Positions 51,128 through 64,000 of a DNA stretch of 64,000 nt are shown here, piece after piece; the first letter of the stretch is position 1, and each line of letters opens with the position of its first letter. The stretch covers positions 30,609,544 through 30,673,543 of the forward strand of contig OX457034.1 of NCBI GenBank assembly GCA_949752745.1, given 5' to 3'. A model generated the notes under the pieces. That model ran no database searches and was not told the origin of the DNA. It saw nothing but the letters and a program-made list of their open reading frames with translations. This DNA comes from Protula sp. h YS-2021 (taxonomy: Eukaryota; Annelida; Polychaeta; Sabellida; Serpulidae). Both the position numbers and the translations under genes were made by a program.

Positions 51128-54100
51128 CTATGTAACTGTTTGATATATATTTTTTAAAGTAAACCTTTGTAACCATATACATCCTTCATGTTACCAGTTA
51201 CCAATACAAATATATGTAATGTAAGAAGCTACTAAATTTCAACTTACAATTTAGATGTTTTCAGCATTTTATTTACAGTAGACTTTGTAAACCTAAATAA
51301 TTAAAATGTACTTCTATTTCCAGCCGAGTGTGAGATGTGAGAAATAATTCTGGGGTTACGGTATATACCGCCAACAACTGGAAAAATAAAAATAAATCAA
51401 GGGGTAATGTCATTGAATGTGTGATTTGTTTTAAGAACTACAAAAAGATGTATGTATTCCATAGGTAAAAATTGTAATTTATTTCTGCATATAAACAATA
51501 TGTATTTGCACCAATTATCAACTCTAAAGAAATCAGGTATTACACATATACCACCGACAAAAATGAAAATCCTGTGACTTTCTCAGTGAATTTGTGATAT
51601 GGTTCAAGAGCTAGAAAGGAATGTATGTATACCTTTAGTAAAATTTGAACTTTATTTCTGGATACAAGCAATCGGTAGCTGCAACAAGTATCAACAGAAA
51701 CAAATCACCAGAAAACATTGATGTAAAAATTCAAAGGTCCAGTACATAATACGGCATATCCTCGTCTCGGACATTTGTCGTTGTCATGTATCTGCGCCGT
51801 ATGTCGAATTATGCTGACACAGTTGACGCCCCACTCTAGCGCTATTACTCTTATATTTATGACTTCCTTAAAATCTAAGCGGTTATTGTTGCAAGATCAA
51901 AGATTTCAATTTAGTTCGTTCGTTGCATAGACTGCACATCCTAGCTTTTATTTTAGTGTTAATGCATGTTTAACTGGCCAGTCGTTAACTGGTCAACCGT
52001 CAATGATGGATAATGGATTTACAGACATGTCTTGTTATATTTTCCATGTTGATCAAACCAACACAGGTTAAACAAGACCCAAACAGTCTGAGAAATCTGA
52101 TAGATTCACAGCAGGTTATATACAATTCCAGTGACATTGAAAAATGGTGTGTAAAATTACTGATAGAGAATTGAATTGGATAGAGCATTGGTTCGGTAAG
52201 CCGAAGGTCCCGAGTTCGACTCCAGCTCGGGGCGGCATGCAGGGAATTGACATTTGCTCAAATTGCCTTGGCTAAGCAAATACAGTAGATAAGATCACCT
52301 ATGAAGGAATTTAAAGTTGACGCCCACTTAGCGTTTCAGCCATCCCTTAAAAAACATTTTAGAAAGAAGTTAGTTTGGGCATCGTCCAATGACTTTCTTT
52401 ATTTGAGTAACCAAAGTCAATAAAATTATTTATTTTTAAACGATCAAAAGTTTCAGGGAGTGAACTCTGTAAAAAAAACAAAAAAAAACATAGGTTTTGC
52501 CTGTAACACTTTGGTCCCTTTTTATTCTATATTGATATTGAATGTTTCAAGTCAAACCGTAAACAAGAAGAAAAAAGTGTAAGCAACGCCTGTTTTGAAA
52601 GATTTACAATGCAGCAATAAATGTTGCAATCACTCACTTTTTCCCACACCACAATCCAATTCAGATGGGAAGGTATGTAGTTTATAAACAGGCTCGAGCA
52701 TCCATACAGATAGTGCTGTGCAGGTTATGGCAGTAATACAGTTGGCTGAAAGTTGGCTCGGGAGTGCGAGGGCGTAAGCGTTCCGGTGTTCTTCGGGACC
52801 CGGTGGATCGAGCTGGAACTCGGCTGTAGAAAGGCGAAAGGCGGCGTAAAACCCGCCCGGTATGCCGAAGCCCCGCCACTGACCAATGCACACTGTGGTT
52901 GATCATTGACGGTGGCTGGGGTGGCCGTATATACGTCAGGCTTCTGGCAGCAAGCCATAATATATATCCTGCACTGCACGCTTCACTTTTTGTTTTTTTT
53001 TACCTTTGATTATGTTTTATTTTATCCAAGAGGTAGGTTATTGTTTCTACTTCATACAAAACTTACGCAAGATTTAATCATATTTTATTGCTGGTGCATG
53101 CACATAGAAGGCTCTAGAATATGCACAACAGTATTCCACACTCCTCTAGTATCGCTTGTTCAATGCTCTTTCAATCCAACTGGACAATCAAAAGCTGTGC
53201 GTCTCACACTTCTTGATCTCTCTCACACTGCTTGATCTCTTCAATCATGGCATTCTACCTACGTCAGTTGCAGAGTTACTTCGGGATTGAAGGCACAGAG
53301 TACGATCGTTGTACCTTACTAAGATCGAGGATGTATATTCAGACACCGTAATATCATACTGAATTTTACTTCAGGTTTTAAACAAATATTAAGTAGTCTT
53401 AAAACTGTTTGATTTTACATACACCGTTTATAAGAGAATGACATTGACGCATTAACTTTGGCCATTTTTTCTATCTTAAACCATTTCAAAGAGAATAAAA
53501 TACTCAGACAAAAGTACAGATGCTCAATAATCTTTCAGATCAAGGCAGATCGATGAACTTTCTAAAATACATAAACCTATTTTATTGCTAAACATTAAAA
53601 TATCTGCAATAAAGAAAATTTTAATGGTTATAAAAGTAAGATTGTAATGTGTGGATAAGTTTGTACAGCGTAGCTAAAGTGAAAAGGTGGTAGTAGAATT
53701 TGCAAAGTGGGGATACCTGCTTGACCTCTTCCGAGGATCATAATTTTAAAACTGATCTATGTGAAAATAAAAGAAGAAAGTTAATTTTCCTTGGAAAATA
53801 ATAAAAAGTCAAATATATTGTACTTGCGATTGAAGAAAAATGGGCACGGTTGGGGAGAGGAAGAGCAAAGGAAGACGGATGTATGCAAATGTCTTGAGTA
53901 ATAATGTGAAATAGTGAAAGTGGTTAATTTGGTGGATAGGTTAAATTTTGAAAGTGGAATATCTTTAAAAGTATTGGTGATAGAGAGACGGGGATTTGAC
54001 GAGGTGATATGGCGAATATGAATTATGTATGATCCAGTAGTGTTTTTAGGCCATTCTGAGCCCTTTAAATTGCACTTTTACAAAGGCAAAGTTTTCTACA

Positions 54101-54219
54101 GGCGAGTGTTAAATGAATGGTTTTAAGAACAGCGAGATAGTTTTTTTATAAATAGATTTGTCTATTTCTTAGTGATTGGATGAATGATCAGATCAGTCCT
54201 GAAAAAAACTTCACAATAA
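51128..54219. repeat. L unit 11, 3092 bp
   Basis: The extra segment is 52126-53910 (A-runs 8 and 9). It carries CTTACGCAAG and GTATGCAAATG. Confidence 0.95.
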
Positions 54220-57200
54220 CTATGTAACTGTTTGATATATATTTTTTAAAGTAAACCTTTGTAACCATATACATCCTTCATGTTACCAGTTACCAATACA
54301 AATATATGTAATGTAAGAAGCTACTAAATTTCAACTTACAATTTAGATGTTTTCAGCATTTTATTTACAGTAGACTTTGTAAACCTAAATAATTAAAATG
54401 TACTTCTATTTCCAGCCGAGTGTGAGATGTGAGAAATAATTCTGGGGTTACGGTATATACCGCCAACAACTGGAAAAATAAAAATAAATCAAGGGGTAAT
54501 GTCATTGAATGTGTGATTTGTTTTAAGAACTACAAAAAGATGTATGTATTCCATAGGTAAAAATTGTAATTTATTTCTGCATATAAACAATATGTATTTG
54601 CACCAATTATCAACTCTAAAGAAATCAGGTATTACACATATACCACCGACAAAAATGAAAATCCTGTGACTTTCTCAGTGAATTTGTGATATGGTTCAAG
54701 AGCTAGAAAGGAATGTATGTATACCTTTAGTAAAATTTGAACTTTATTTCTGGATACAAGCAATCGGTAGCTGCAACAAGTATCAACAGAAACAAATCAC
54801 CAGAAAACATTGATGTAAAAATTCAAAGGTCCAGTACATAATACGGCATATCCTCGTCTCGGACATTTGTCGTTGTCATGTATCTGCGCCGTATGTCGAA
54901 TTATGCTGACACAGTTGACGCCCCACTCTAGCGCTATTACTCTTATATTTATGACTTCCTTAAAATCTAAGCGGTTATTGTTGCAAGATCAAAGATTTCA
55001 ATTTAGTTCGTTCGTTGCATAGACTGCACATCCTAGCTTTTATTTTAGTGTTAATGCATGTTTAACTGGCCAGTCGTTAACTGGTCAACCGTCAATGATG
55101 GATAATGGATTTACAGACATGTCTTGTTATATTTTCCATGTTGATCAAACCAACACAGGTTAAACAAGACCCAAACAGTCTGAGAAATCTGATAGATTCA
55201 CAGCAGGTTATATACAATTCCAGTGACATTGAAAAATGGTGTGTAAAATTACTGATAGAGAATTGAATTGGATAGAGCATTGGTTCGGTAAGCCGAAGGT
55301 CCCGAGTTCGACTCCAGCTCGGGGCGGCATGCAGGGAATTGACATTTGCTCAAATTGCCTTGGCTAAGCAAATACAGTAGATAAGATCACCTATGAAGGA
55401 ATTTAAAGTTGACGCCCACTTAGCGTTTCAGCCATCCCTTAAAAAACATTTTAGAAAGAAGTTAGTTTGGGCATCGTCCAATGACTTTCTTTATTTGAGT
55501 AACCAAAGTCAATAAAATTATTTATTTTTAAACGATCAAAAGTTTCAGGGAGTGAACTCTGTAAAAAAAACAAAAAAAAAACATAGGTTTTGCCTGTAAC
55601 ACTTTGGTCCCTTTTTATTCTATATTGATATTGAATGTTTCAAGTCAAACCGTAAACAAGAAGAAAAAAGTGTAAGCAACGCCTGTTTTGAAAGATTTAC
55701 AATGCAGCAATAAATGTTGCAATCACTCACTTTTTCCCACACCACAATCCAATTCAGATGGGAAGGTATGTAGTTTATAAACAGGCTCGAGCATCCATAC
55801 AGATAGTGCTGTGCAGGTTATGGCAGTAATACAGTTGGCTGAAAGTTGGCTCGGGAGTGCGAGGGCGTAAGCGTTCCGGTGTTCTTCGGGACCCGGTGGA
55901 TCGAGCTGGAACTCGGCTGTAGAAAGGCGAAAGGCGGCGTAAAACCCGCCCGGTATGCCGAAGCCCCGCCACTGACCAATGCACACTGTGGTTGATCATT
56001 GACGGTGGCTGGGGTGGCCGTATATACGTCAGGCTTCTGGCAGCAAGCCATAATATATATCCTGCACTGCACGCTTCACTTTTTGTTTTTTTTTACCTTT
56101 GATTATGTTTTATTTTATCCAAGAGGTAGGTTATTGTTTCTACTTCATACAAAACTTACGCAAGATTTAATCATATTTTATTGCTGGTGCATGCACATAG
56201 AAGGCTCTAGAATATGCACAACAGTATTCCACACTCCTCTAGTATCGCTTGTTCAATGCTCTTTCAATCCAACTGGACAATCAAAAGCTGTGCGTCTCAC
56301 ACTTCTTGATCTCTCTCACACTGCTTGATCTCTTCAATCATGGCATTCTACCTACGTCAGTTGCAGAGTTACTTCGGGATTGAAGGCACAGAGTACGATC
56401 GTTGTACCTTACTAAGATCGAGGATGTATATTCAGACACCGTAATATCATACTGAATTTTACTTCAGGTTTTAAACAAATATTAAGTAGTCTTAAAACTG
56501 TTTGATTTTACATACACCGTTTATAAGAGAATGACATTGACGCATTAACTTTGGCCATTTTTTCTATCTTAAACCATTTCAAAGAGAATAAAATACTCAG
56601 ACAAAAGTACAGATGCTCAATAATCTTTCAGATCAAGGCAGATCGATGAACTTTCTAAAATACATAAACCTATTTTATTGCTAAACATTAAAATATCTGC
56701 AATAAAGAAAATTTTAATGGTTATAAAAGTAAGATTGTAATGTGTGGATAAGTTTGTACAGCGTAGCTAAAGTGAAAAGGTGGTAGTAGAATTTGCAAAG
56801 TGGGGATACCTGCTTGACCTCTTCCGAGGATCATAATTTTAAAACTGATCTATGTGAAAATAAAAGAAGAAAGTTAATTTTCCTTGGAAAATAATAAAAA
56901 GTCAAATATATTGTACTTGCGATTGAAGAAAAATGGGCACGGTTGGGGAGAGGAAGAGCAAAGGAAGACGGATGTATGCAAATGTCTTGAGTAATAATGT
57001 GAAATAGTGAAAGTGGTTAATTTGGTGGATAGGTTAAATTTTGAAAGTGGAATATCTTTAAAAGTATTGGTGATAGAGAGACGGGGATTTGACGAGGTGA
57101 TATGGCGAATATGAATTATGTATGATCCAGTAGTGTTTTTAGGCCATTCTGAGCCCTTTAAATTGCACTTTTACAAAGGCAAAGTTTTCTACAGGCGAGT

Positions 57201-57312
57201 GTTAAATGAATGGTTTTAAGAACAGCGAGATAGTTTTTTTATAAATAGATTTGTCTATTTCTTAGTGATTGGATGAATGATCAGATCAGTCCTGAAAAAA
57301 ACTTCACAATAA
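54220..57312. repeat. L unit 12, 3093 bp
   Basis: The extra segment is 55218-57003 (A-runs 8 and 10). It carries CTTACGCAAG and GTATGCAAATG; it is the last unit with these states. Confidence 0.95.
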
Positions 57313-60300
57313 CTATGTAACTGTTTGATATATATTTTTTAAAGTAAACCTTTGTAACCATATACATCCTTCATGTTACCAGTTACCAATACAAATATAT
57401 GTAATGTAAGAAGCTACTAAATTTCAACTTACAATTTAGATGTTTTCAGCATTTTATTTACAGTAGACTTTGTAAACCTAAATAATTAAAATGTACTTCT
57501 ATTTCCAGCCGAGTGTGAGATGTGAGAAATAATTCTGGGGTTACGGTATATACCGCCAACAACTGGAAAAATAAAAATAAATCAAGGGGTAATGTCATTG
57601 AATGTGTGATTTGTTTTAAGAACTACAAAAAGATGTATGTATTCCATAGGTAAAAATTGTAATTTATTTCTGCATATAAACAATATGTATTTGCACCAAT
57701 TATCAACTCTAAAGAAATCAGGTATTACACATATACCACCGACAAAAATGAAAATCCTGTGACTTTCTCAGTGAATTTGTGATATGGTTCAAGAGCTAGA
57801 AAGGAATGTATGTATACCTTTAGTAAAATTTGAACTTTATTTCTGGATACAAGCAATCGGTAGCTGCAACAAGTATCAACAGAAACAAATCACCAGAAAA
57901 CATTGATGTAAAAATTCAAAGGTCCAGTACATAATACGGCATATCCTCGTCTCGGACATTTGTCGTTGTCATGTATCTGCGCCGTATGTCGAATTATGCT
58001 GACACAGTTGACGCCCCACTCTAGCGCTATTACTCTTATATTTATGACTTCCTTAAAATCTAAGCGGTTATTGTTGCAAGATCAAAGATTTCAATTTAGT
58101 TCGTTCGTTGCATAGACTGCACATCCTAGCTTTTATTTTAGTGTTAATGCATGTTTAACTGGCCAGTCGTTAACTGGTCAACCGTCAATGATGGATAATG
58201 GATTTACAGACATGTCTTGTTATATTTTCCATGTTGATCAAACCAACACAGGTTAAACAAGACCCAAACAGTCTGAGAAATCTGATAGATTCACAGCAGG
58301 TTATATACAATTCCAGTGACATTGAAAAATGGTGTGTAAAATTACTGATAGAGAATTGAATTGGATAGAGCATTGGTTCGGTAAGCCGAAGGTCCCGAGT
58401 TCGACTCCAGCTCGGGGCGGCATGCAGGGAATTGACATTTGCTCAAATTGCCTTGGCTAAGCAAATACAGTAGATAAGATCACCTATGAAGGAATTTAAA
58501 GTTGACGCCCACTTAGCGTTTCAGCCATCCCTTAAAAAACATTTTAGAAAGAAGTTAGTTTGGGCATCGTCCAATGACTTTCTTTATTTGAGTAACCAAA
58601 GTCAATAAAATTATTTATTTTTAAACGATCAAAAGTTTCAGGGAGTGAACTCTGTAAAAAAAACAAAAAAAAAACATAGGTTTTGCCTGTAACACTTTGG
58701 TCCCTTTTTATTCTATATTGATATTGAATGTTTCAAGTCAAACCGTAAACAAGAAGAAAAAAGTGTAAGCAACGCCTGTTTTGAAAGATTTACAATGCAG
58801 CAATAAATGTTGCAATCACTCACTTTTTCCCACACCACAATCCAATTCAGATGGGAAGGTATGTAGTTTATAAACAGGCTCGAGCATCCATACAGATAGT
58901 GCTGTGCAGGTTATGGCAGTAATACAGTTGGCTGAAAGTTGGCTCGGGAGTGCGAGGGCGTAAGCGTTCCGGTGTTCTTCGGGACCCGGTGGATCGAGCT
59001 GGAACTCGGCTGTAGAAAGGCGAAAGGCGGCGTAAAACCCGCCCGGTATGCCGAAGCCCCGCCACTGACCAATGCACACTGTGGTTGATCATTGACGGTG
59101 GCTGGGGTGGCCGTATATACGTCAGGCTTCTGGCAGCAAGCCATAATATATATCCTGCACTGCACGCTTCACTTTTTGTTTTTTTTTTACCTTTGATTAT
59201 GTTTTATTTTATCCAAGAGGTAGGTTATTGTTTCTACTTCATACAAAACTTATGCAAGATTTAATCATATTTTATTGCTGGTGCATGCACATAGAAGGCT
59301 CTAGAATATGCACAACAGTATTCCACACTCCTCTAGTATCGCTTGTTCAATGCTCTTTCAATCCAACTGGACAATCAAAAGCTGTGCGTCTCACACTTCT
59401 TGATCTCTCTCACACTGCTTGATCTCTTCAATCATGGCATTCTACCTACGTCAGTTGCAGAGTTACTTCGGGATTGAAGGCACAGAGTACGATCGTTGTA
59501 CCTTACTAAGATCGAGGATGTATATTCAGACACCGTAATATCATACTGAATTTTACTTCAGGTTTTAAACAAATATTAAGTAGTCTTAAAACTGTTTGAT
59601 TTTACATACACCGTTTATAAGAGAATGACATTGACGCATTAACTTTGGCCATTTTTTCTATCTTAAACCATTTCAAAGAGAATAAAATACTCAGACAAAA
59701 GTACAGATGCTCAATAATCTTTCAGATCAAGGCAGATCGATGAACTTTCTAAAATACATAAACCTATTTTATTGCTAAACATTAAAATATCTGCAATAAA
59801 GAAAATTTTAATGGTTATAAAAGTAAGATTGTAATGTGTGGATAAGTTTGTACAGCGTAGCTAAAGTGAAAAGGTGGTAGTAGAATTTGCAAAGTGGGGA
59901 TACCTGCTTGACCTCTTCCGAGGATCATAATTTTAAAACTGATCTATGTGAAAATAAAAGAAGAAAGTTAATTTTCCTTGGAAAATAATAAAAAGTCAAA
60001 TATATTGTACTTGCGATTGAAGAAAAATGGGCACGGTTGGGGAGAGGAAGAGCAAAGGAAGACGGATGTATGTAAATGTCTTGAGTAATAATGTGAAATA
60101 GTGAAAGTGGTTAATTTGGTGGATAGGTTAAATTTTGAAAGTGGAATATCTTTAAAAGTATTGGTGATAGAGAGACGGGGATTTGACGAGGTGATATGGC
60201 GAATATGAATTATGTATGATCCAGTAGTGTTTTTAGGCCATTCTGAGCCCTTTAAATTGCACTTTTACAAAGGCAAAGTTTTCTACAGGCGAGTGTTAAA

Positions 60301-60406
60301 TGAATGGTTTTAAGAACAGCGAGATAGTTTTTTTATAAATAGATTTGTCTATTTCTTAGTGATTGGATGAATGATCAGATCAGTCCTGAAAAAAACTTCA
60401 CAATAA
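57313..60406. repeat. L unit 13, 3094 bp
   Basis: The extra segment is 58311-60097 (A-runs 8 and 10, and T10 instead of T9 in the T-run near 59180). The extra T breaks the 109-codon plus-strand open frame seen in most other L units. Confidence 0.95.
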
Positions 60407-63400
60407 CTATGTAACTGTTTGATATATATTTTTTAAAGTAAACCTTTGTAACCATATACATCCTTCATGTTACCAGTTACCAATACAAATATATGTAATG
60501 TAAGAAGCTACTAAATTTCAACTTACAATTTAGATGTTTTCAGCATTTTATTTACAGTAGACTTTGTAAACCTAAATAATTAAAATGTACTTCTATTTCC
60601 AGCCGAGTGTGAGATGTGAGAAATAATTCTGGGGTTACGGTATATACCGCCAACAACTGGAAAAATAAAAATAAATCAAGGGGTAATGTCATTGAATGTG
60701 TGATTTGTTTTAAGAACTACAAAAAGATGTATGTATTCCATAGGTAAAAATTGTAATTTATTTCTGCATATAAACAATATGTATTTGCACCAATTATCAA
60801 CTCTAAAGAAATCAGGTATTACACATATACCACCGACAAAAATGAAAATCCTGTGACTTTCTCAGTGAATTTGTGATATGGTTCAAGAGCTAGAAAGGAA
60901 TGTATGTATACCTTTAGTAAAATTTGAACTTTATTTCTGGATACAAGCAATCGGTAGCTGCAACAAGTATCAACAGAAACAAATCACCAGAAAACATTGA
61001 TGTAAAAATTCAAAGGTCCAGTACATAATACGGCATATCCTCGTCTCGGACATTTGTCGTTGTCATGTATCTGCGCCGTATGTCGAATTATGCTGACACA
61101 GTTGACGCCCCACTCTAGCGCTATTACTCTTATATTTATGACTTCCTTAAAATCTAAGCGGTTATTGTTGCAAGATCAAAGATTTCAATTTAGTTCGTTC
61201 GTTGCATAGACTGCACATCCTAGCTTTTATTTTAGTGTTAATGCATGTTTAACTGGCCAGTCGTTAACTGGTCAACCGTCAATGATGGATAATGGATTTA
61301 CAGACATGTCTTGTTATATTTTCCATGTTGATCAAACCAACACAGGTTAAACAAGACCCAAACAGTCTGAGAAATCTGATAGATTCACAGCAGGTTATAT
61401 ACAATTCCAGTGACATTGAAAAATGGTGTGTAAAATTACTGATAGAGAATTGAATTGGATAGAGCATTGGTTCGGTAAGCCGAAGGTCCCGAGTTCGACT
61501 CCAGCTCGGGGCGGCATGCAGGGAATTGACATTTGCTCAAATTGCCTTGGCTAAGCAAATACAGTAGATAAGATCACCTATGAAGGAATTTAAAGTTGAC
61601 GCCCACTTAGCGTTTCAGCCATCCCTTAAAAAACATTTTAGAAAGAAGTTAGTTTGGGCATCGTCCAATGACTTTCTTTATTTGAGTAACCAAAGTCAAT
61701 AAAATTATTTATTTTTAAACGATCAAAAGTTTCAGGGAGTGAACTCTGTAAAAAAAACAAAAAAAAAACATAGGTTTTGCCTGTAACACTTTGGTCCCTT
61801 TTTATTCTATATTGATATTGAATGTTTCAAGTCAAACCGTAAACAAGAAGAAAAAAGTGTAAGCAACGCCTGTTTTGAAAGATTTACAATGCAGCAATAA
61901 ATGTTGCAATCACTCACTTTTTCCCACACCACAATCCAATTCAGATGGGAAGGTATGTAGTTTATAAACAGGCTCGAGCATCCATACAGATAGTGCTGTG
62001 CAGGTTATGGCAGTAATACAGTTGGCTGAAAGTTGGCTCGGGAGTGCGAGGGCGTAAGCGTTCCGGTGTTCTTCGGGACCCGGTGGATCGAGCTGGAACT
62101 CGGCTGTAGAAAGGCGAAAGGCGGCGTAAAACCCGCCCGGTATGCCGAAGCCCCGCCATGGACCAATGCACACTGTGGTTGATCATTGACGGTGGCTGGG
62201 GTGGCCGTATATACGTCAGGCTTCTGGCAGCAAGCCATAATATATATCATGCACTGCACGCTTCACTTTTTGTTTTTTTTTACCTTTGATTATGTTTTAT
62301 TTTATCCAAGAGGTAGGTTATTGTTTCTACTTCATACAAAACTTATGCAAGATTTAATCATATTTTATTGCTGGTGCATGCACATAGAAGGCTCTAGAAT
62401 ATGCACAACAGTATTCCACACTCCTCTAGTATCGCTTGTTCAATGCTCTTTCAATCCAACTGGACAATCAAAAGCTGTGCGTCTCACACTTCTTGATCTC
62501 TCTCACACTGCTTGATCTCTTCAATCATGGCATTCTACCTACGTCAGTTGCAGAGTTACTTCGGGATTGAAGGCACAGAGTACGATCGTTGTACCTTACT
62601 AAGATCGAGGATGTATATTCAGACACCGTAATATCATACTGAATTTTACTTCAGGTTTTAAACAAATATTAAGTAGTCTTAAAACTGTTTGATTTTACAT
62701 ACACCGTTTATAAGAGAATGACATTGACGCATTAACTTTGGCCATTTTTTCTATCTTAAACCATTTCAAAGAGAATAAAATACTCAGACAAAAGTACAGA
62801 TGCTCAATAATCTTTCAGATCAAGGCAGATCGATGAACTTTCTAAAATACATAAACCTATTTTATTGCTAAACATTAAAATATCTGCAATAAAGAAAATT
62901 TTAATGGTTATAAAAGTAAGATTGTAATGTGTGGATAAGTTTGTACAGCGTAGCTAAAGTGAAAAGGTGGTAGTAGAATTTGCAAAGTGGGGATACCTGC
63001 TTGACCTCTTCCGAGGATCATAATTTTAAAACTGATCTATGTGAAAATAAAAGAAGAAAGTTAATTTTCCTTGGAAAATAATAAAAAGTCAAATATATTG
63101 TACTTGCGATTGAAGAAAAATGGGCACGGTTGGGGAGAGGAAGAGCAAAGGAAGACGGATGTATGTAAATGTCTTGAGTAATAATGTGAAATAGTGAAAG
63201 TGGTTAATTTGGTGGATAGGTTAAATTTTGAAAGTGGAATATCTTTAAAAGTATTGGTGATAGAGAGACGGGGATTTGACGAGGTGATATGGCGAATATG
63301 AATTATGTATGATCCAGTAGTGTTTTTAGGCCATTCTGAGCCCTTTAAATTGCACTTTTACAAAGGCAAAGTTTTCTACAGGCGAGTGTTAAATGAATGG

Positions 63401-63499
63401 TTTTAAGAACAGCGAGATAGTTTTTTTATAAATAGATTTGTCTATTTCTTAGTGATTGGATGAATGATCAGATCAGTCCTGAAAAAAACTTCACAATAA
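60407..63499. repeat. L unit 14, 3093 bp
   Basis: The extra segment is 61405-63190 (A-runs 8 and 10). Private variants are a CT-to-TG dinucleotide change at 62159-62160 and A at 62249. Confidence 0.95.
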
Positions 63500-64000
63500 C
63501 TATGTAACTGTTTGATATATATTTTTTAAAGTAAACCTTTGTAACCATATACATCCTTCATGTTACCAGTTACCAATACAAATATATGTAATGTAAGAAG
63601 CTACTAAATTTCAACTTACAATTTAGATGTTTTCAGCATTTTATTTACAGTAGACTTTGTAAACCTAAATAATTAAAATGTACTTCTATTTCCAGCCGAG
63701 TGTGAGATGTGAGAAATAATTCTGGGGTTACGGTATATACCGCCAACAACTGGAAAAATAAAAATAAATCAAGGGGTAATGTCATTGAATGTGTGATTTG
63801 TTTTAAGAACTACAAAAAGATGTATGTATTCCATAGGTAAAAATTGTAATTTATTTCTGCATATAAACAATATGTATTTGCACCAATTATCAACTCTAAA
63901 GAAATCAGGTATTACACATATACCACCGACAAAAATGAAAATCCTGTGACTTTCTCAGTGAATTTGTGATATGGTTCAAGAGCTAGAAAGGAATGTATGT
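63500..64000. repeat. Partial unit cut by the window edge
   Basis: The first 501 bp of another unit, with the L-type start and GCATATAAAC. It ends before the place that distinguishes S from L length, so its length class is not known. Confidence 0.9.

Larger units (their letters stand above)
44944..63499. repeat. L-type satellite array, right block: 6 units of 3092-3094 bp
   Basis: Units start at 44944, 48036, 51128, 54220, 57313 and 60407. From 48036 onward all carry GCATATAAAC (for GCATACAAAC), marking a distinct sub-block. The array runs off the right edge of the window. Confidence 0.97.

Overview
The whole window is one block of satellite-like tandem DNA. I found no single-copy sequence and no convincing protein-coding gene on either strand. 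The sequence is AT-rich (about 25% GC in a hand-counted stretch at the left end), its units are kilobase-sized, and the larger unit carries a degenerate tRNA-derived (SINE-like) domain. This indicates a eukaryotic nuclear genome, most likely an invertebrate animal. A bivalve or other mollusc is only a guess from overall texture.

Layout. Positions 1-15674 hold 12 head-to-tail copies of a 1306-bp unit (S type; two copies are 1307 bp). Positions 15675-18895 are a hybrid transition unit: it begins as S type, carries a unique 126-bp tandem duplication, then acquires a 1788-bp extra segment and continues as the longer L type. Positions 18896-43636 hold eight L units of 3091-3096 bp. Positions 43637-44943 are a single 1307-bp unit lacking the extra segment, a mosaic of S-type and L-type markers. 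Positions 44944-63499 hold six more L units, and 63500-64000 is the start of another.

Unit anatomy. An L unit is an S unit with about 1785 bp placed after unit base 996, flanked by a 2-bp AA microhomology. The shared part holds two diverged adjacent ~180-bp internal repeats, a perfect 12-bp palindrome, an AT-rich hairpin and a motif, AGTTGACGCC..TAGCG, that recurs in the extra segment. The extra segment holds, in order, a degenerate tRNA-like head with a good Pol III B box, a body ending in two A-runs (SINE-like, about 330 bp), a CpG-rich 240-bp block with a cUUCGg-capped hairpin, a poly-T tract, a 19-bp x 2 tandem repeat and AT-rich filler.

Dynamics. S units differ by about one private substitution each and share no variants that I could see. 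L units show shared variants that define local blocks (48036-57312) and long-range sharing (25085 and 40544). All length differences among the 15 extra segments are accounted for by two A-runs and one T-run. The mosaic unit at 43637 looks like a product of gene conversion or unequal exchange between the two unit types. No genes act together here: the content is array structure and its turnover.
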